Source: Tubiluchus corallicola (Eukaryota > Priapulida > Priapulimorpha > Priapulimorphida > Tubiluchidae). From it: DNA of 64,000 bases. The position numbers and the translations under genes are program-made. Of the stretch, positions 1 through 10,515 are shown piece by piece (the first letter of the stretch is position 1; every line of letters starts with the position of its first letter). The stretch spans positions 155,929-219,928 of the forward strand of contig JAQGDQ010000370.1 of assembly GCA_030141605.1 (NCBI GenBank). The letters are read 5' to 3'. Under the pieces are notes generated by a model. The model did not search any database and had not been told where the DNA came from. It saw only the letters and a program-made list of their open reading frames with translations.

Positions 1-690
1 CGGTTAATATCTATGGGTTAATTTATTGTGTCGGTTAATATCTATGGGTTAATTTATTGTGTCGGTTAATATCTATGGGTTAATTTATTGTGTCGGTTAA
101 TATCTATGGGTTAATTTATTGTGCCGGTTAATATCTGTGGGTTAAGTTATTGTGTCGATTAATACCCGTGGGTTAAGTTATTGTGTTGGTTAATATCTAT
201 GGGTTAATTTATTGTGTCAGTTAATATCTATGGGTTAATTTATTGTGTCGCTTAATATCTATGGGTTAATTTATTGTGTTGGTTAATATCTATGGGTTAA
301 TTTATTGTGTCAGTTAATATCTATGGGTCCATTTATTGTGTTGGTTAATATCTATGGGTTAATTTATTGTGTCGGTTAATATCTATGGGTTAATTTATTG
401 TGTTGGTTAATATCTATGGGTTAATTTATTGTGTCAGTTAATATCTATGGGTCCATTTATTGTGTCGGTTAATATCCGTGGGTTAAGTTATTGTGTTGGT
501 TAATATCTATTGGTTAATTTATTGTGTCGGTTAATAACTGTGGGTTAATTTATTATGTTGGTTAATATCTATGGGTAAATTTATTGTATCGGTTAATATC
601 TATGGGTTAATTTATTGTATATTTGGCTGATCTATGGGTTAATTTATTGTGCCAGTTAATATCTATGGGTTAATTTATGGTATATTTGGC
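1..690. repeat. 31-bp tandem array
   Basis: About 22 units of a 31-bp motif containing GGTTAATATCTATGGGTTAA, with scattered variants. It runs off the left window edge. No coding content. Confidence 0.95.
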
Positions 691-810
691 TGATTTATTT
701 TCAAGAAAAAGAAAAATGTGATAATAATTGCAAAACTAGAAAAGTTACGGCTAATAAACCACTGCTAGAAAAAATTATTAGTTCATATGGAAACATCATA
801 TATATAATTA

Positions 811-1452
811 CAGTAGCTCCGCTTAATAGACTCACTTTTGGACCGAAGTGTTTTGATCCAATTAACCTATTATGAACCTATGAACCTATTAACGGATGGG
901 TGTAGTATTACTGGTATAGAAGTACGAGTCATCAGCTTACTAAGCACTGCAGAGGTTTTTAATGAATTTTAGAAACGAAGTAATGCCTAAATTCCTTTAT
1001 GCAGTTAAAAATTAGAAGAATTATTTTAAAATATTAATTTATATAAGTGAATTAGCAATAAATTAAAAAGTATACTTTTCTAAATCACACAAGTCTGTTT
1101 ATTTGCAAAAATTACGAAAATTCCTTCAAAGTCGGCTGCTTCATTTTCTCGCGAAGAATTTGGCTCACAAAGTTCTCGTAATTATAAAAACGTTGAAAAT
1201 CTGTTGCTGTGTGATGCACATATTCATGTAAAATGTTTAGCGCTTGGCGTGCTCCAGGCTCTTTGTAGTACATACAAATGTTTTATTTTAAGTACGTGAA
1301 GGAAAAATATTGAGTCAGTTAAACGGAGTTATTTGAGTCGATTACCGATAGTTTTTATGTATATTTGAATAAAAGCGGCCCGTTCCAGGCGTTTTTGAGT
1401 CAATTAAGCGATTGAGTCTATTAAGCGTGAGTCTATCAAGCGGTGTCTACTG
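811..1452. mobile_element. Tigger/mariner-like MITE
   Basis: TA-flanked. The termini begin CAGTAG and include CCGCTTAATAGAC on the left and the reverse complement of a similar sequence on the right (ending TCTACTG then TA). A related copy starts at 63490. No transposase ORF. Confidence 0.7.
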
Positions 1453-1503
1453 TAGTTGCTATGCATTATATTTACTAGTGATATGTTACTCTAATATATG
1501 TAA

Positions 1504-2118
1504 GGGGCATAAGCATACAATGTTTTTTCTTTTCTTGCCAGTAGATGTCACTTTTTTCCATTACGCATAATTTACATTTATTTTAATTTAGGTAGAACGA
1601 GGTTGGGTCCAGTTGCTGTTATCATTGGGGCATAAGCATACAATGTTTTTTCATTTCTTGCCAGTAGATGTCACTTTTTTCCATTGCGCATAATTTACCA
1701 TTATTTTAATTTAGGTAGAACGAGGTTGGGTCCAGTTGCTGTTATCATTGGGGCATAAGCATACAATGTTTTTTCATTTCTTGCCAGTAGATGTCACTTT
1801 TTTCCATTGAGTATAATTTACTATTATTTTAATTTAGGTAGAACGAGGTTGGGTCCAGTTGCTGTTATCATTGGGGCATAAGCATACAATGTTTTTTCTT
1901 TTCTTGCCAGTAGATGTCACTTTTTTCCATTGCGCATAATTCACCATTATTTTAATTTAGGTAGAACGAGGTTGGGTCCAGTTGCTGTTATCATTGGGGC
2001 ATAAGCATACAATGTTTTTTCTTTTCTTGCCAGTAGATGTCACTTTTTTCCATTGGGCATAATTCACTATTATTTTAATTTAGGTAGAACGAGGTTGGGT
2101 CCAGTTGCTGTTATCATT
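1504..2118 (+). repeat. 123-bp minisatellite carrying splice acceptor plus exon start, left copy
   Basis: Five units, with acceptor-like TTTTAATTTAG ends before 1592, 1715, 1838, 1961 and 2084. Each copies the intron end and the first 35 exon bases (GTAGAACGAGG to ATCATT) and then returns to GGGGCATAAG. Only the last unit continues into the true exon. Reading a decoy in frame gives a TAA five bases beyond the copied segment. Confidence 0.9.
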
Positions 2119-2242
2119 TTATCCGTTGTTATGGGATTAGCATCATTACAGTTGATCATTGAGTCGGTTGATGCGATGGTCAGTGGGAACATGAACCCCG
2201 ACGTGGGTCCTATAACTATTGGCATCATTGCAGGGACAGTAG
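2084..2242 (+). CDS. CDF left copy exon: TM3 to TM4
   Basis: 159 nt, entered one base into a codon. It encodes a TM3 helix ([20 protein letters not shown]) followed by NPDVGP and the start of TM4. The protein is identical to the minus-strand exon at 34031-34189. The acceptor follows TTTTAATTTAG, and this acceptor plus the first 35 exon bases are reiterated upstream in a minisatellite. Confidence 0.85.
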
Positions 2243-5200
2243 GTATGCGCCGCTAGGATACATACTGCTGTTTAGTTTGCACTGCAAGTTTTGCTAGTCA
2301 ACGAAACGACTTCAAGATTGATCTTTTTGTCCGAGTGTGCTCACAAGTGAACAAGTTTTTAATCGTAAAAGAAGAAGTCAAAATGTCCATAAATTTCAAA
2401 AATTCTTTAGTTATTCGGGAGCTTTCGTCCTGTCGGACTTCATCAGCTGAACGAAAGCTGGTGAAAAATTAAAGAATTTTTGAAATTTATGGCCATTTTA
2501 ACTTCTTCTTTTACGATTATGACCATGGCAATGTCAGAGGAGCACTATCTTATTTTGCCTGACAGTTTCATTATTTATTATTCACTCGTACAAAAACTAC
2601 ATGTTGATTATATCACTACTGTGACCTGCTAAAATTGCATTTTGTGCGTACAGCGCTAAGACGCTGTACCTTGCCTTTGTTAAACACTGGTGTGAAAGAG
2701 CAATATACTAGAGGAGGCTTGAACAGCTGTAAGTGCCTGTCCTTGTTCTAATGTTTATCTTGATTATAAATAGGCGAAGGGGTAATTTACAAACGAAAAC
2801 GTGACCTTACACATTTCATGACTATTTCTGGTTGACCTTATAACATGACCTTACACATTTTATGACTATTTCTGGTTGACCTTATAACATGACCTTACAC
2901 ATTTCATGACTATTTCTGGTTGACCTTATAACATGACCTTACACATTTCATGACTATTTCTGGTTGACCTTATAACATGACCTTACACATTTCATTACTA
3001 TTTCTGGTTGACCTTATAACATGACCTTACACATTTCATGGCTATTTTTGCTTGACCTTACAACATGATCTTACACATTTCTTGACTATTTTTGCTTGAC
3101 CTTACAACATGACCTTACACATTTCATGACTATTTTTGCTTGACCTTACAACATGATCTTACACATTTCATGACTATTTTTGCTTGACCTTACAACATGA
3201 CCTTATACATTTCATGACTATTTTTGCTTGACCTTACAACATGACCTTACACATTTCATGACTATTTTTGCTTGACCTTACAACATGACCTTACACATTT
3301 CTTGACTATTTTTGCTTGACCTTATAATCACGAGGCTTTTTGGAAACTTTGGATGAATCTTGTTCTTTCACAGTTACCAAGCTGGCATTGTACTTGTTTT
3401 GTCGTTCCTACAAAGATCCTAGTATTCAAGCCATGTGTCAGGACCATCGTAATGACGTCGCATCAAACATAGTGGCTCTCGCCGGTGGCTTTATAGGTAA
3501 TAAACGTTTCAGTAATAATCCACAGTCTTGCGACTCAGTGGTCCTAATCTAACTTGTCATTTTAAAAGTTTTATCACATAAAAGTAGGAATCAAATTTCC
3601 TGTCTGTCAGTATTGCCGTTATATTTTTGCATCTATATATTAATTCTACTGGTATATATATATATATATATATATGTATAAGATTCGAGGCTACAGCTTC
3701 GACGACGGCACCATTTGCTGCGATCTATACATCAAACGAAAGGGCTCAAATAGTGTCGTGCCATTGGGGGTTTATTTTTCGACAATTACATGTTCTATTT
3801 TTGGCAATTTTCGCTTGGAAGACTGCTGATGCAAAGCCATTGTTGTGACGTCACCCATTATACTCTGCCTATAACTTTAATTCAGTAAAAGCTGCTACTG
3901 GCTTTGCGTTAGATAAATAAGCGAACACTAGGTAGTATGTTCGCATATTTTTGATTATACGTGTATTTATACGCAAATTTTTTTGCGGGGCCTTTGCTAG
4001 TGTAATATAATATTATATATATTATATTTAAATGTATTATATTAGTGTACAGCTTCAGGAGTTGGATTATTACAAGTACCAAAGAAACATTCAAATTTTT
4101 CGTTAGGTTCGTAGTTACTTCTGTATGATATTTTTGCCATCTGAGACCAGGCACAGAACGAGGCTCACCACTGATCGGAAAGAAGGGAAACATCCGCATT
4201 TATGATTGTCGGTTTTTTGTTGTTTTTTTTTGCCCAAAATAAACGTATGGAAAAAAAGATAAAAAGAGATACAGCTGTGCAATTGGGTATTAATCAGCGC
4301 TTTTAGAAACCATATAGACCAGGGGTGTGCAAATTATCTGACTAGCCAGGCCACATTAAACTTTCCCGCAATTCCTGCGGGCCACAGGCAGTTTGATCAA
4401 GGAGCCAAGTACAGAAATTCCTAACAACGATATTTTTTGCATCCGACCTGCGTACATCATTACTACTACACTCAAGAAACTATTTTAGAAGTTATTAAAA
4501 TTTATATTACAAACCATATATTTCTACTTTGAGGACAGATAGTGGTAATTTCATTACAATGCATATTAGTAATGTGTATCACACAGTCTGTGTAGTACAG
4601 TGACATTAAGCTACAACCGTCTTGTAAGGGTTAATGCCATCCGATCTAGTAGAAAAAACTACCCACACTATCTTTAGGATCATGGCACGGACTTCAGCTG
4701 GATACACTCAATTAATCGCCCGGGCCGCACTTTCATTAGGTTGACAAATCTCTTCACGGCCGCACAAATTCTCTCGGCGTGCCGCAATTTGCACACCCCT
4801 GGCTTAGACGATTATGAATTTTATAGGCGAAATCCTATGATATTTATTTATAAGATTATATATAAATTATATATATATATATATTATAATTAATATATAT
4901 CAGATTTATTATGTTTAGGTTAATATTGAATTCTGAACGATTTGCCGTGCCTACAATTTTTAGTGTGTCAAATCAGCAACCCCCGTGCAAAATTTCTTGT
5001 AACAGAAGAAGTGAAACTGACTTTGTAAACTTGTGTTCGTGTTCCCTTTCCAATCTGTTGCAGCTTTTTGTTCAAAGCCGACGAAAATTTATTTACCCTA
5101 TACGTATTGCATTTTTTCTAAACAAAGCATGTACTGCTGTAAGGGTTACTCTTACAGTAATTTTATGAAATGTTTTAATGAGACATTACCAGACGGTTTA

Positions 5201-8200
5201 GTCTAGTGGTGACGTGTCGGCTTTCCGTCTGGGAGGTCGTGAGTTCGAACCAGCGGCCGGGTCATACCAAAGACTTGAAAAATGGTACCTGCTGTTGCCC
5301 AGCCTGATGCGTGGTATTTAGGGTAACAGTGGAGTAATGATAGTCTCTGTTATGTAGTTGTAGGTTGTTATTTACAGTCGGTGATAATAGTTCTTTGAGC
5401 TGATGTTAATTGTTGACTCAAAAGCCAACTTTAAATAAAGATTATTATTATTATTATTTACTTAGGTACAAAGCTGTGGAATTATGCTGATCCAATTGGT
5501 GCTATTATAATAAGTTTGTACATAATATGGGGATGGTGGAGAACTGGTGCTCGTGAGTATAAGTTTACTTAATTAGTATTAAGGTTAGTGTATGCGTGAT
5601 TGCATAGTTTAAAACATAGGTGGCAGCACAAGCTCATCAGCTGGCACAGTTGTTTCCACAGGTTCAGTAAACCTGTTTATAAATGATGATACTTGGTTTG
5701 TGTGTCTCCAAAATATAAATATAGGTCAAAGTTTGATTCATATGTCACATATAACCTTCACACATTGCAGCTGCTATGCAATTTGCACTTGTTTAATTAT
5801 TCTTTAAATGCTGTGTACTATTAAAAGATGTCAGTTTTAATCAGTTAGTTTTATAAAATTTTAATAACACAACAACACAGCTATTTGTGTGTGAGTTAGA
5901 TGACTAAATATGGGTCTGATGTCTATTTTGTAAGCTCTAAAAGAGGAAATTTTGTAGTAGCTTAAGCAAGCAAATTGAGGAAAATGCAAAATGTAACTGG
6001 ATTATTATAAATTTATCTCGCGCTAGTTGACATTTCATGATCGTTTTATGAAGTCTCTTTCTGTTTCTTATACAGAGCAAATAAAGTTACTGACCGGTCT
6101 GAGCGCAAGGCCTGCATTTATGCAAAGGCTTACATGGATCTGTGTTAATCACGATTCAAGAATACTATACGTTGGTAAGTGCGAGGTCTTCTCAAAAACT
6201 TGTTTAACTTTGCACAGGGCAGGATGCACGTTCCGGAATAAAAAACCTACAGTTTCTTATTTCTTGTCTGTAACTACTTTTTTGTATAAGTTTTACATGT
6301 CAAATGTAGACCTGCATTAACTCAAATGTAGATTTAGGTAGTTCAAATGTGTCTTGGTAACTCAAATGTAGACTTTGGTAGTTCAAATGTGTTAACAATG
6401 GTTTTCCAGAATTCTTAAGCGTTTTTGGTAAGTCAAATGTAGACACATGTCAAGTCAAATGTGACATTGGTATCTCAAATGTGGATAGGTGTCAAAATAA
6501 TAACTTTATAGGTTCACTAATTTTCTGCAAACTTTATATACCATTGGAACTGTTAGAGAAAACAATACATTCTTAAAATAAACAATGTTTCTTGAGAGAA
6601 ACTAATTCATTAATGCAGTGCTAAATGCATTACTGAAAAAACTAATTAGTGATTCACTGTTCATTGGGAAGTGATGCTGCCGATAGCACCATGACCATAA
6701 AATATAATTTTAATTTTGTTGTAGCTTTTTGTAATTTGCACTTAAATAACTTAATTACCAATGTATTCAAAGTACCACATCTACATTTGACTTACCTAAG
6801 TCACATTTGAACTTTCCTGTGTCTACATTTGACATGTAAAACTTGTAATATTAGCATTTAATCTACAAATTAAGAGAAGCGCACCTAAAGTTTAAGCAAA
6901 ATGAGTTGAAACAAAAATATGGCGTAGAACAAGACATTTAAGTGCAAAATACGTGGCCAACGAAATTGTCAAAATTTGTAGCCTAAAGTTTTCTTACACA
7001 TTTTCTGACATGTGAATATGGATTTAGTAATTCAAAACGAGTGATGTGAACTAAATTGCACAGTGGTAAAACTCCGATCAGTAATATTACTCAGTATCAG
7101 CAATATCATGTCAATCCACTTAAAATAAATAAAGTCGATGTATGGTGTAATCTTCTTAATTACTTACATCTTAGCAGCAAATGGTTTGCTCAAATGTGAA
7201 ATACATGTAGCATTAAAACAATAAAAAGTGGGCATTTATTTTTTCTCAAACGTAATAACAAGTCAGCTGGCAGAATGTAACAAGATTAGCACATAGATGG
7301 CAGCACTACAGTGTACAATTCCAACTTCCACAGGGCGGCGTATTCCATTTTTTCTTTGTTCTTTCTTGCAAAAATTGGATTCCCATTGGTAAATGTTTCC
7401 CATTTTTTTCTTACGAAAGCCATTAATTTTAAAGTAGGATATGCCGGATCCAAGCACATTACTACTTGACTTCTAGTTGCTATCCTACAATTTGACATTT
7501 GCGGAACGATGACATCTTTCATGAACATAGAGCCCGATCTTTCGCTTTCCTAATATTAGGTGTGAGCGTCGAATGTTTGAATCGAGAGATTGGTGTTTCT
7601 ACTGCAGAACGAAATCAAACTTTACATTTGCGAGATCGCTTTTTATTTACGATTTGAAAGTTCATTAAAAAATCTTTAAAACTGAATTCGGATTCGAAAC
7701 TCTGAAATTCGATTTCATTCGAGTTCCAACGGCAAAAATTCGATTCGACTCAAATTAGCTTTCTAATAGAGAATGTTCACTCCTACCTAATACTGCTCTC
7801 AGACACGCCCCTTTAAATGGATCTGCCATATACATTGTTCGGGTTTCTTTCATTCTAATGTATAAGTGAATCAGCCCCAACAACAAGCATTTTAATTTTT
7901 TTGCAAAAAACCCTGTTCTACAACATCATGAAATTCCTTCCCATGACTTAGGACATGCCAGATACAAGCATATGACTGTGTCCTAGTCGTTGAACATTTT
8001 CCACCTATCCTACATTCAACATTTGCAGAACCATGGCACATTTCTTTACACTGCACCATAGCTTTCATGCTGGTATCTTGAAAATGTTTCCGTTACTGTT
8101 TAGATACGGTTCGTGCTTTTCATTTTGGCACAAACTTCATCGTGGAGGTCGACATCGTGCTCGCGGAGGACATGATGTTGCGAGAAGCGCACGACATCGG

Positions 8201-8309
8201 CGAATCGCTGCAGCAAAAGCTGGAAAAGATCGAGGACGTGGAGCGGGCATTCGTCCACTTGGACTACGAATACGAGCATCATCCGTCAATAGAACACAAA
8301 GCTGTCTGA
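2084..8309 (+). CDS. CDF-family metal transporter, left copy: last five exons (5' part not in window)
   Basis: Exons 2084-2242, 3374-3496, 5466-5552, 6076-6174 and 8104-8309 have AG/GT borders and compatible phases, and together encode about 224 residues ending in TGA. They cover TM3 to TM6 and the cytosolic C-terminal domain of a cation diffusion facilitator, a proton-coupled exporter of divalent metals. The second exon keeps the TM5 metal site DxxxD (DHRND). I read only eight residue differences from the complete minus-strand copy, and all splice sites and frames are intact although the introns have diverged, which suggests selection on both. The upstream exons (N-terminus, TM1-TM2) are not found between positions 1 and 1500. 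They may lie farther left, or the copy may be 5'-truncated. The transporter class is firm; whether this copy is expressed is unknown. Confidence 0.8.
2361..2518. repeat. Long perfect-like hairpin (foldback)
   Basis: The arms 2361-2410 and 2469-2518 are inverted complements with about two mismatches over 50 bp, enclosing a smaller stem (AGCTTTCGT / ACGAAAGCT). It lies in the left-copy intron and is not seen in the right copy. Confidence 0.75.
2796..3330 (+). repeat. 44-bp array rich in TGACCTT, left copy intron
   Basis: About 12 units containing CATGACCTTACACATTTCAT and TTGACCTTA. It is preceded at about 2706 by a unique block starting ATACTAGAGGAGGC. The block plus array recurs at 33330-33850 on the same strand. 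Confidence 0.9.
3374..3496 (+). CDS. CDF left copy exon: TM4 end and TM5 with DxxxD
   Basis: 123 nt. It encodes LALYLFCR, the metal-binding DHRNDV motif and the TM5 helix [12 protein letters not shown]. There are three substitutions relative to the right copy (S/L, D/E, A/V), none in the acidic ligands. Confidence 0.85.
3680..3990 (+). repeat. Dispersed repeat
   Basis: Its first part (GATTCGAGGCTACAGCTTCG onward) recurs at 52212-52320, and its second part (TTTTCGCTTGGAA onward) recurs at 22805-22995. Probably pieces of one unclassified transposable element. Confidence 0.65.
4320..4801. mobile_element. hAT-like MITE (CAGGGGTGTGCAAATT termini)
   Basis: The terminal inverted repeats begin CAGGGGTGTGCAAATT. 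The flanking octamers ATATAGAC / GCTTAGAC are a decayed 8-bp target duplication. The same family as 21047-21549. Left-arm specific. Confidence 0.8.
5188..5458 (+). mobile_element. tRNA-derived SINE abutting a splice acceptor
   Basis: The head has Pol III box A-like TAGTCTAGTGG and box B GAGTTCGAACC, then an unrelated body, and ends AAATAAAG(ATT)n. The tail runs into the acceptor of exon 5466. The right arm lacks it, showing the empty site. Confidence 0.85.
5466..5552 (+). CDS. CDF left copy exon: TM6
   Basis: 87 nt, nucleotide-identical in my reading to the right-copy exon 32008-32094. It encodes the TM6 signature [25 protein letters not shown] tail ends only a few bases before its acceptor. 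Confidence 0.85.
6076..6174 (+). CDS. CDF left copy exon: start of the cytosolic C-terminal domain
   Basis: 99 nt. It encodes [20 protein letters not shown] and a WICVNHDSR segment, the first helix and strand of the CDF cytoplasmic domain. There are four conservative or mild differences from the right copy. Confidence 0.8.
6288..6843. mobile_element. MITE with subterminal TCAAATGT repeats
   Basis: The ends are inverted complements (AAGTTTTACATGTCAAATGT at the left). Many TCAAATGT motifs lie just inside the left end, and their complements inside the right end, as expected of transposase-binding sites. Left-arm intron only. Superfamily unresolved. Confidence 0.65.
8104..8309 (+). CDS. CDF left copy terminal exon: cytosolic domain and stop
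   Basis: 206 nt ending in TGA. It encodes the CDF dimerisation domain core ([43 protein letters not shown]). One residue (M/L) differs from the right copy. A candidate polyadenylation signal AATAAA lies at 8692-8697; the matching right-copy position reads AACAAA. Confidence 0.85.
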
Positions 8310-9352
8310 GATGGTGGTCTACTATTATGACTTACTAGTTATAAATGTTGCAAAATTGATGCAATAGAGATGAAAGTGCAATTCCACATTTATACAGGTC
8401 ACTTTTATATCTTCTAGATAGAGAGATTTGGTAACTGGTTTTCTTTATTTGAACTGAAATGCTGTATTTGTTTTAGTCCCAAATAGCCAATCAGAGCTTT
8501 GCTCTGAGAATATGAGCAAATCCCAGCTGTTCTATGTAAACTGCTAGGAGATTCGAGATGTCCATTCTCGTAGTTAGTCATTTCAGGTGTTAATAGTCTT
8601 TGTATTGGTGGGATGTAATCGCACTTGTGTCGAGAGTGAGACGCTCTCTTAGAAAAGCGCACACCGTCGACTTTGGTGCTAAACGACGCTAAATAAATTG
8701 CTGCGCAATTATCCGTCTTTCCGAAATTTGCTGTAAATTTTTTTATTGTTTTATTGTGGTTTTAGCAGTGATTTTATTTTATTACCTGTGCAATTTTAGT
8801 TGTGTGAAAGTTGGAAAATGCTAGATTTCCTATCAGTATTGACAGTTTTGATTTGCCATTCCGATTTTTTCAGTGTATTTGTCCGTACGGATTAAGTTAT
8901 ATGCTGAGAGATTAGATAGCTCAAGCCAGTCATTGTAGATCTTTGCTCATAGATGGCAGTGTTGTTGCCACTAATTGATGACGCACGTTAGCACAACAGT
9001 CGTGTTTTTTAAATGCCGTTTTAAAGCTATTTTTGTGTAACTCTTGAGAAAATATCAGTTTTTGTAACCTGTTAGGTAAGTATATCAATCTGTCTTTGTC
9101 AGGAAACTGTCTTTTATATTGTACGTTTTATGTATTTGTGTAAGAGAAAGAGCATACATTCTGTTTTTACTGCAAGAAGCTTTGCTAAAACTATGAAGTG
9201 CTAAAGATCTAAATGCCTTTTGCTGAAGTAAGATCTTTTGAAAACGTGTTACTGTCCTGCGATTTTGTGATTGCGATACTCGACTCTCTCCACCTATCAG
9301 AAGCGGGCACCTTTATAGGGTGCAAAGTCTCTTCTTCTATGACGCTGATCTT

Positions 9353-9772
9353 TTAGTTGTCTTTTCCGAGTTTTATGACTTTATTTGTCTTTATCCTGTA
9401 TTCCATGCATTCGTTCACCAGATTTCTAATTTCTAGCAATCCTTCCTTTTCACTGTTCATCAATACATCTGAGTTCAAAATTTTTTTCCATTCTCCATAT
9501 CTGTCACATCTAAGCATATGTTCAGTAGTGTCATCATCTTCCTCACACACTGGGCATAATAACTGATCCTTAAACTCATTCTTGTAGTTCCCTTTAACTT
9601 TAATCATATTCGGTCTTATTTTCGATACATCTTTAACCTCTTGTGGCTTGCATGTGTCTATGTAATTTTGTCGTTTCCACTCGGTGTGCCTCAAAAATCT
9701 TAATTTAGTGGTGTGATGACACGCAGGCTGGTGAAAGGTAAAATCGACGACGACGCTTAGCCACGTAGCCAC
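9353..9772 (-). pseudogene. Non-LTR retrotransposon C-terminal fragment
   Basis: An open frame of about 139 codons with a zinc-binding pattern LCPVCEEDDDTTEHMLRC, typical of the region downstream of reverse transcriptase in several LINE clades. No RT motifs remain. It interrupts left-arm homology to the right arm. Confidence 0.65.
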
Positions 9773-9886
9773 TGATGGTTACTGTTGAGCATTCTTATAC
9801 GAGCTTGCGGCAATGTGCAATATTTTTTCTCTCTATATTTTTGCTAGTACTCTAACACTGTTACTCTGACAAAGTAAAAAGTATTA

Positions 9887-10357
9887 CAGTTGTGGCCAAA
9901 AGGTTAAGCCCACCTGTGATTACGACGTGAATTTTGAGCTTTTTTGGTATTCAATACCATATATTTTCCCTCATGGCGGACCGATTCGTTCACACGATGG
10001 CTCTCATTAGGTAGGTAATTGAAAATTGCAAATAAATGCATGCGCAGTTGATCACTCATCCTCTTACCTTTCACTAGAATTACCATCCAACATAATCAGT
10101 CGAATGGGGGGGGGAAGCTACTGCCGAGAGCGCGTCTAAGACAATTCCCGCAACCGTCAATGTGTTGACGTCATCATCTCGTAGGTTCTGCGCATGCGCA
10201 ACATAAACATTTATTTGCAATTTTCAATTGCCTTCCTAATGAGCCATCGTGTGTACGAATCGGTCCACCATGAGGGAGAATATATGGTATTGAATACCAA
10301 AATAGCTCAAAATTCACGTCGTAATCACAGGTGGGCTTAAACTTCTGGCCACGACTG
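9887..10357. mobile_element. Foldback Tc1/mariner-like MITE
   Basis: TA-flanked, with arms of about 160 bp that are near-perfect inverted complements (CAGTTGTGGCCAAAAGGTTA at the left end). The centre holds a G-run and a GC-rich segment. It has no ORF of its own. Confidence 0.85.
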
Positions 10358-10515
10358 TAAAATGAATCTTTTTTGTTGCTGATGAAAACGTGTAAGTTCT
10401 TGTGTACCTCAGTGATACGTAATTCAGTTTTTCTGCATTATTTTGCTACCATTGTTATAGGTACTGTATTTATATTGACTAACATTTTTATATATCAACT
10501 GATACCTGTGCAACG

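Noticed and set aside
1-690. GGGTTAA-rich array considered as telomeric repeat
   Set aside because: The unit is 31 bp and lacks a (TTAGGG)n or similar short telomere period; it is an interstitial minisatellite.
8033-8338. 101-codon frame overlapping the terminal CDF exon
   Set aside because: Wrong frame. The conserved CDF domain is read in another frame from 8104 with a proper acceptor.
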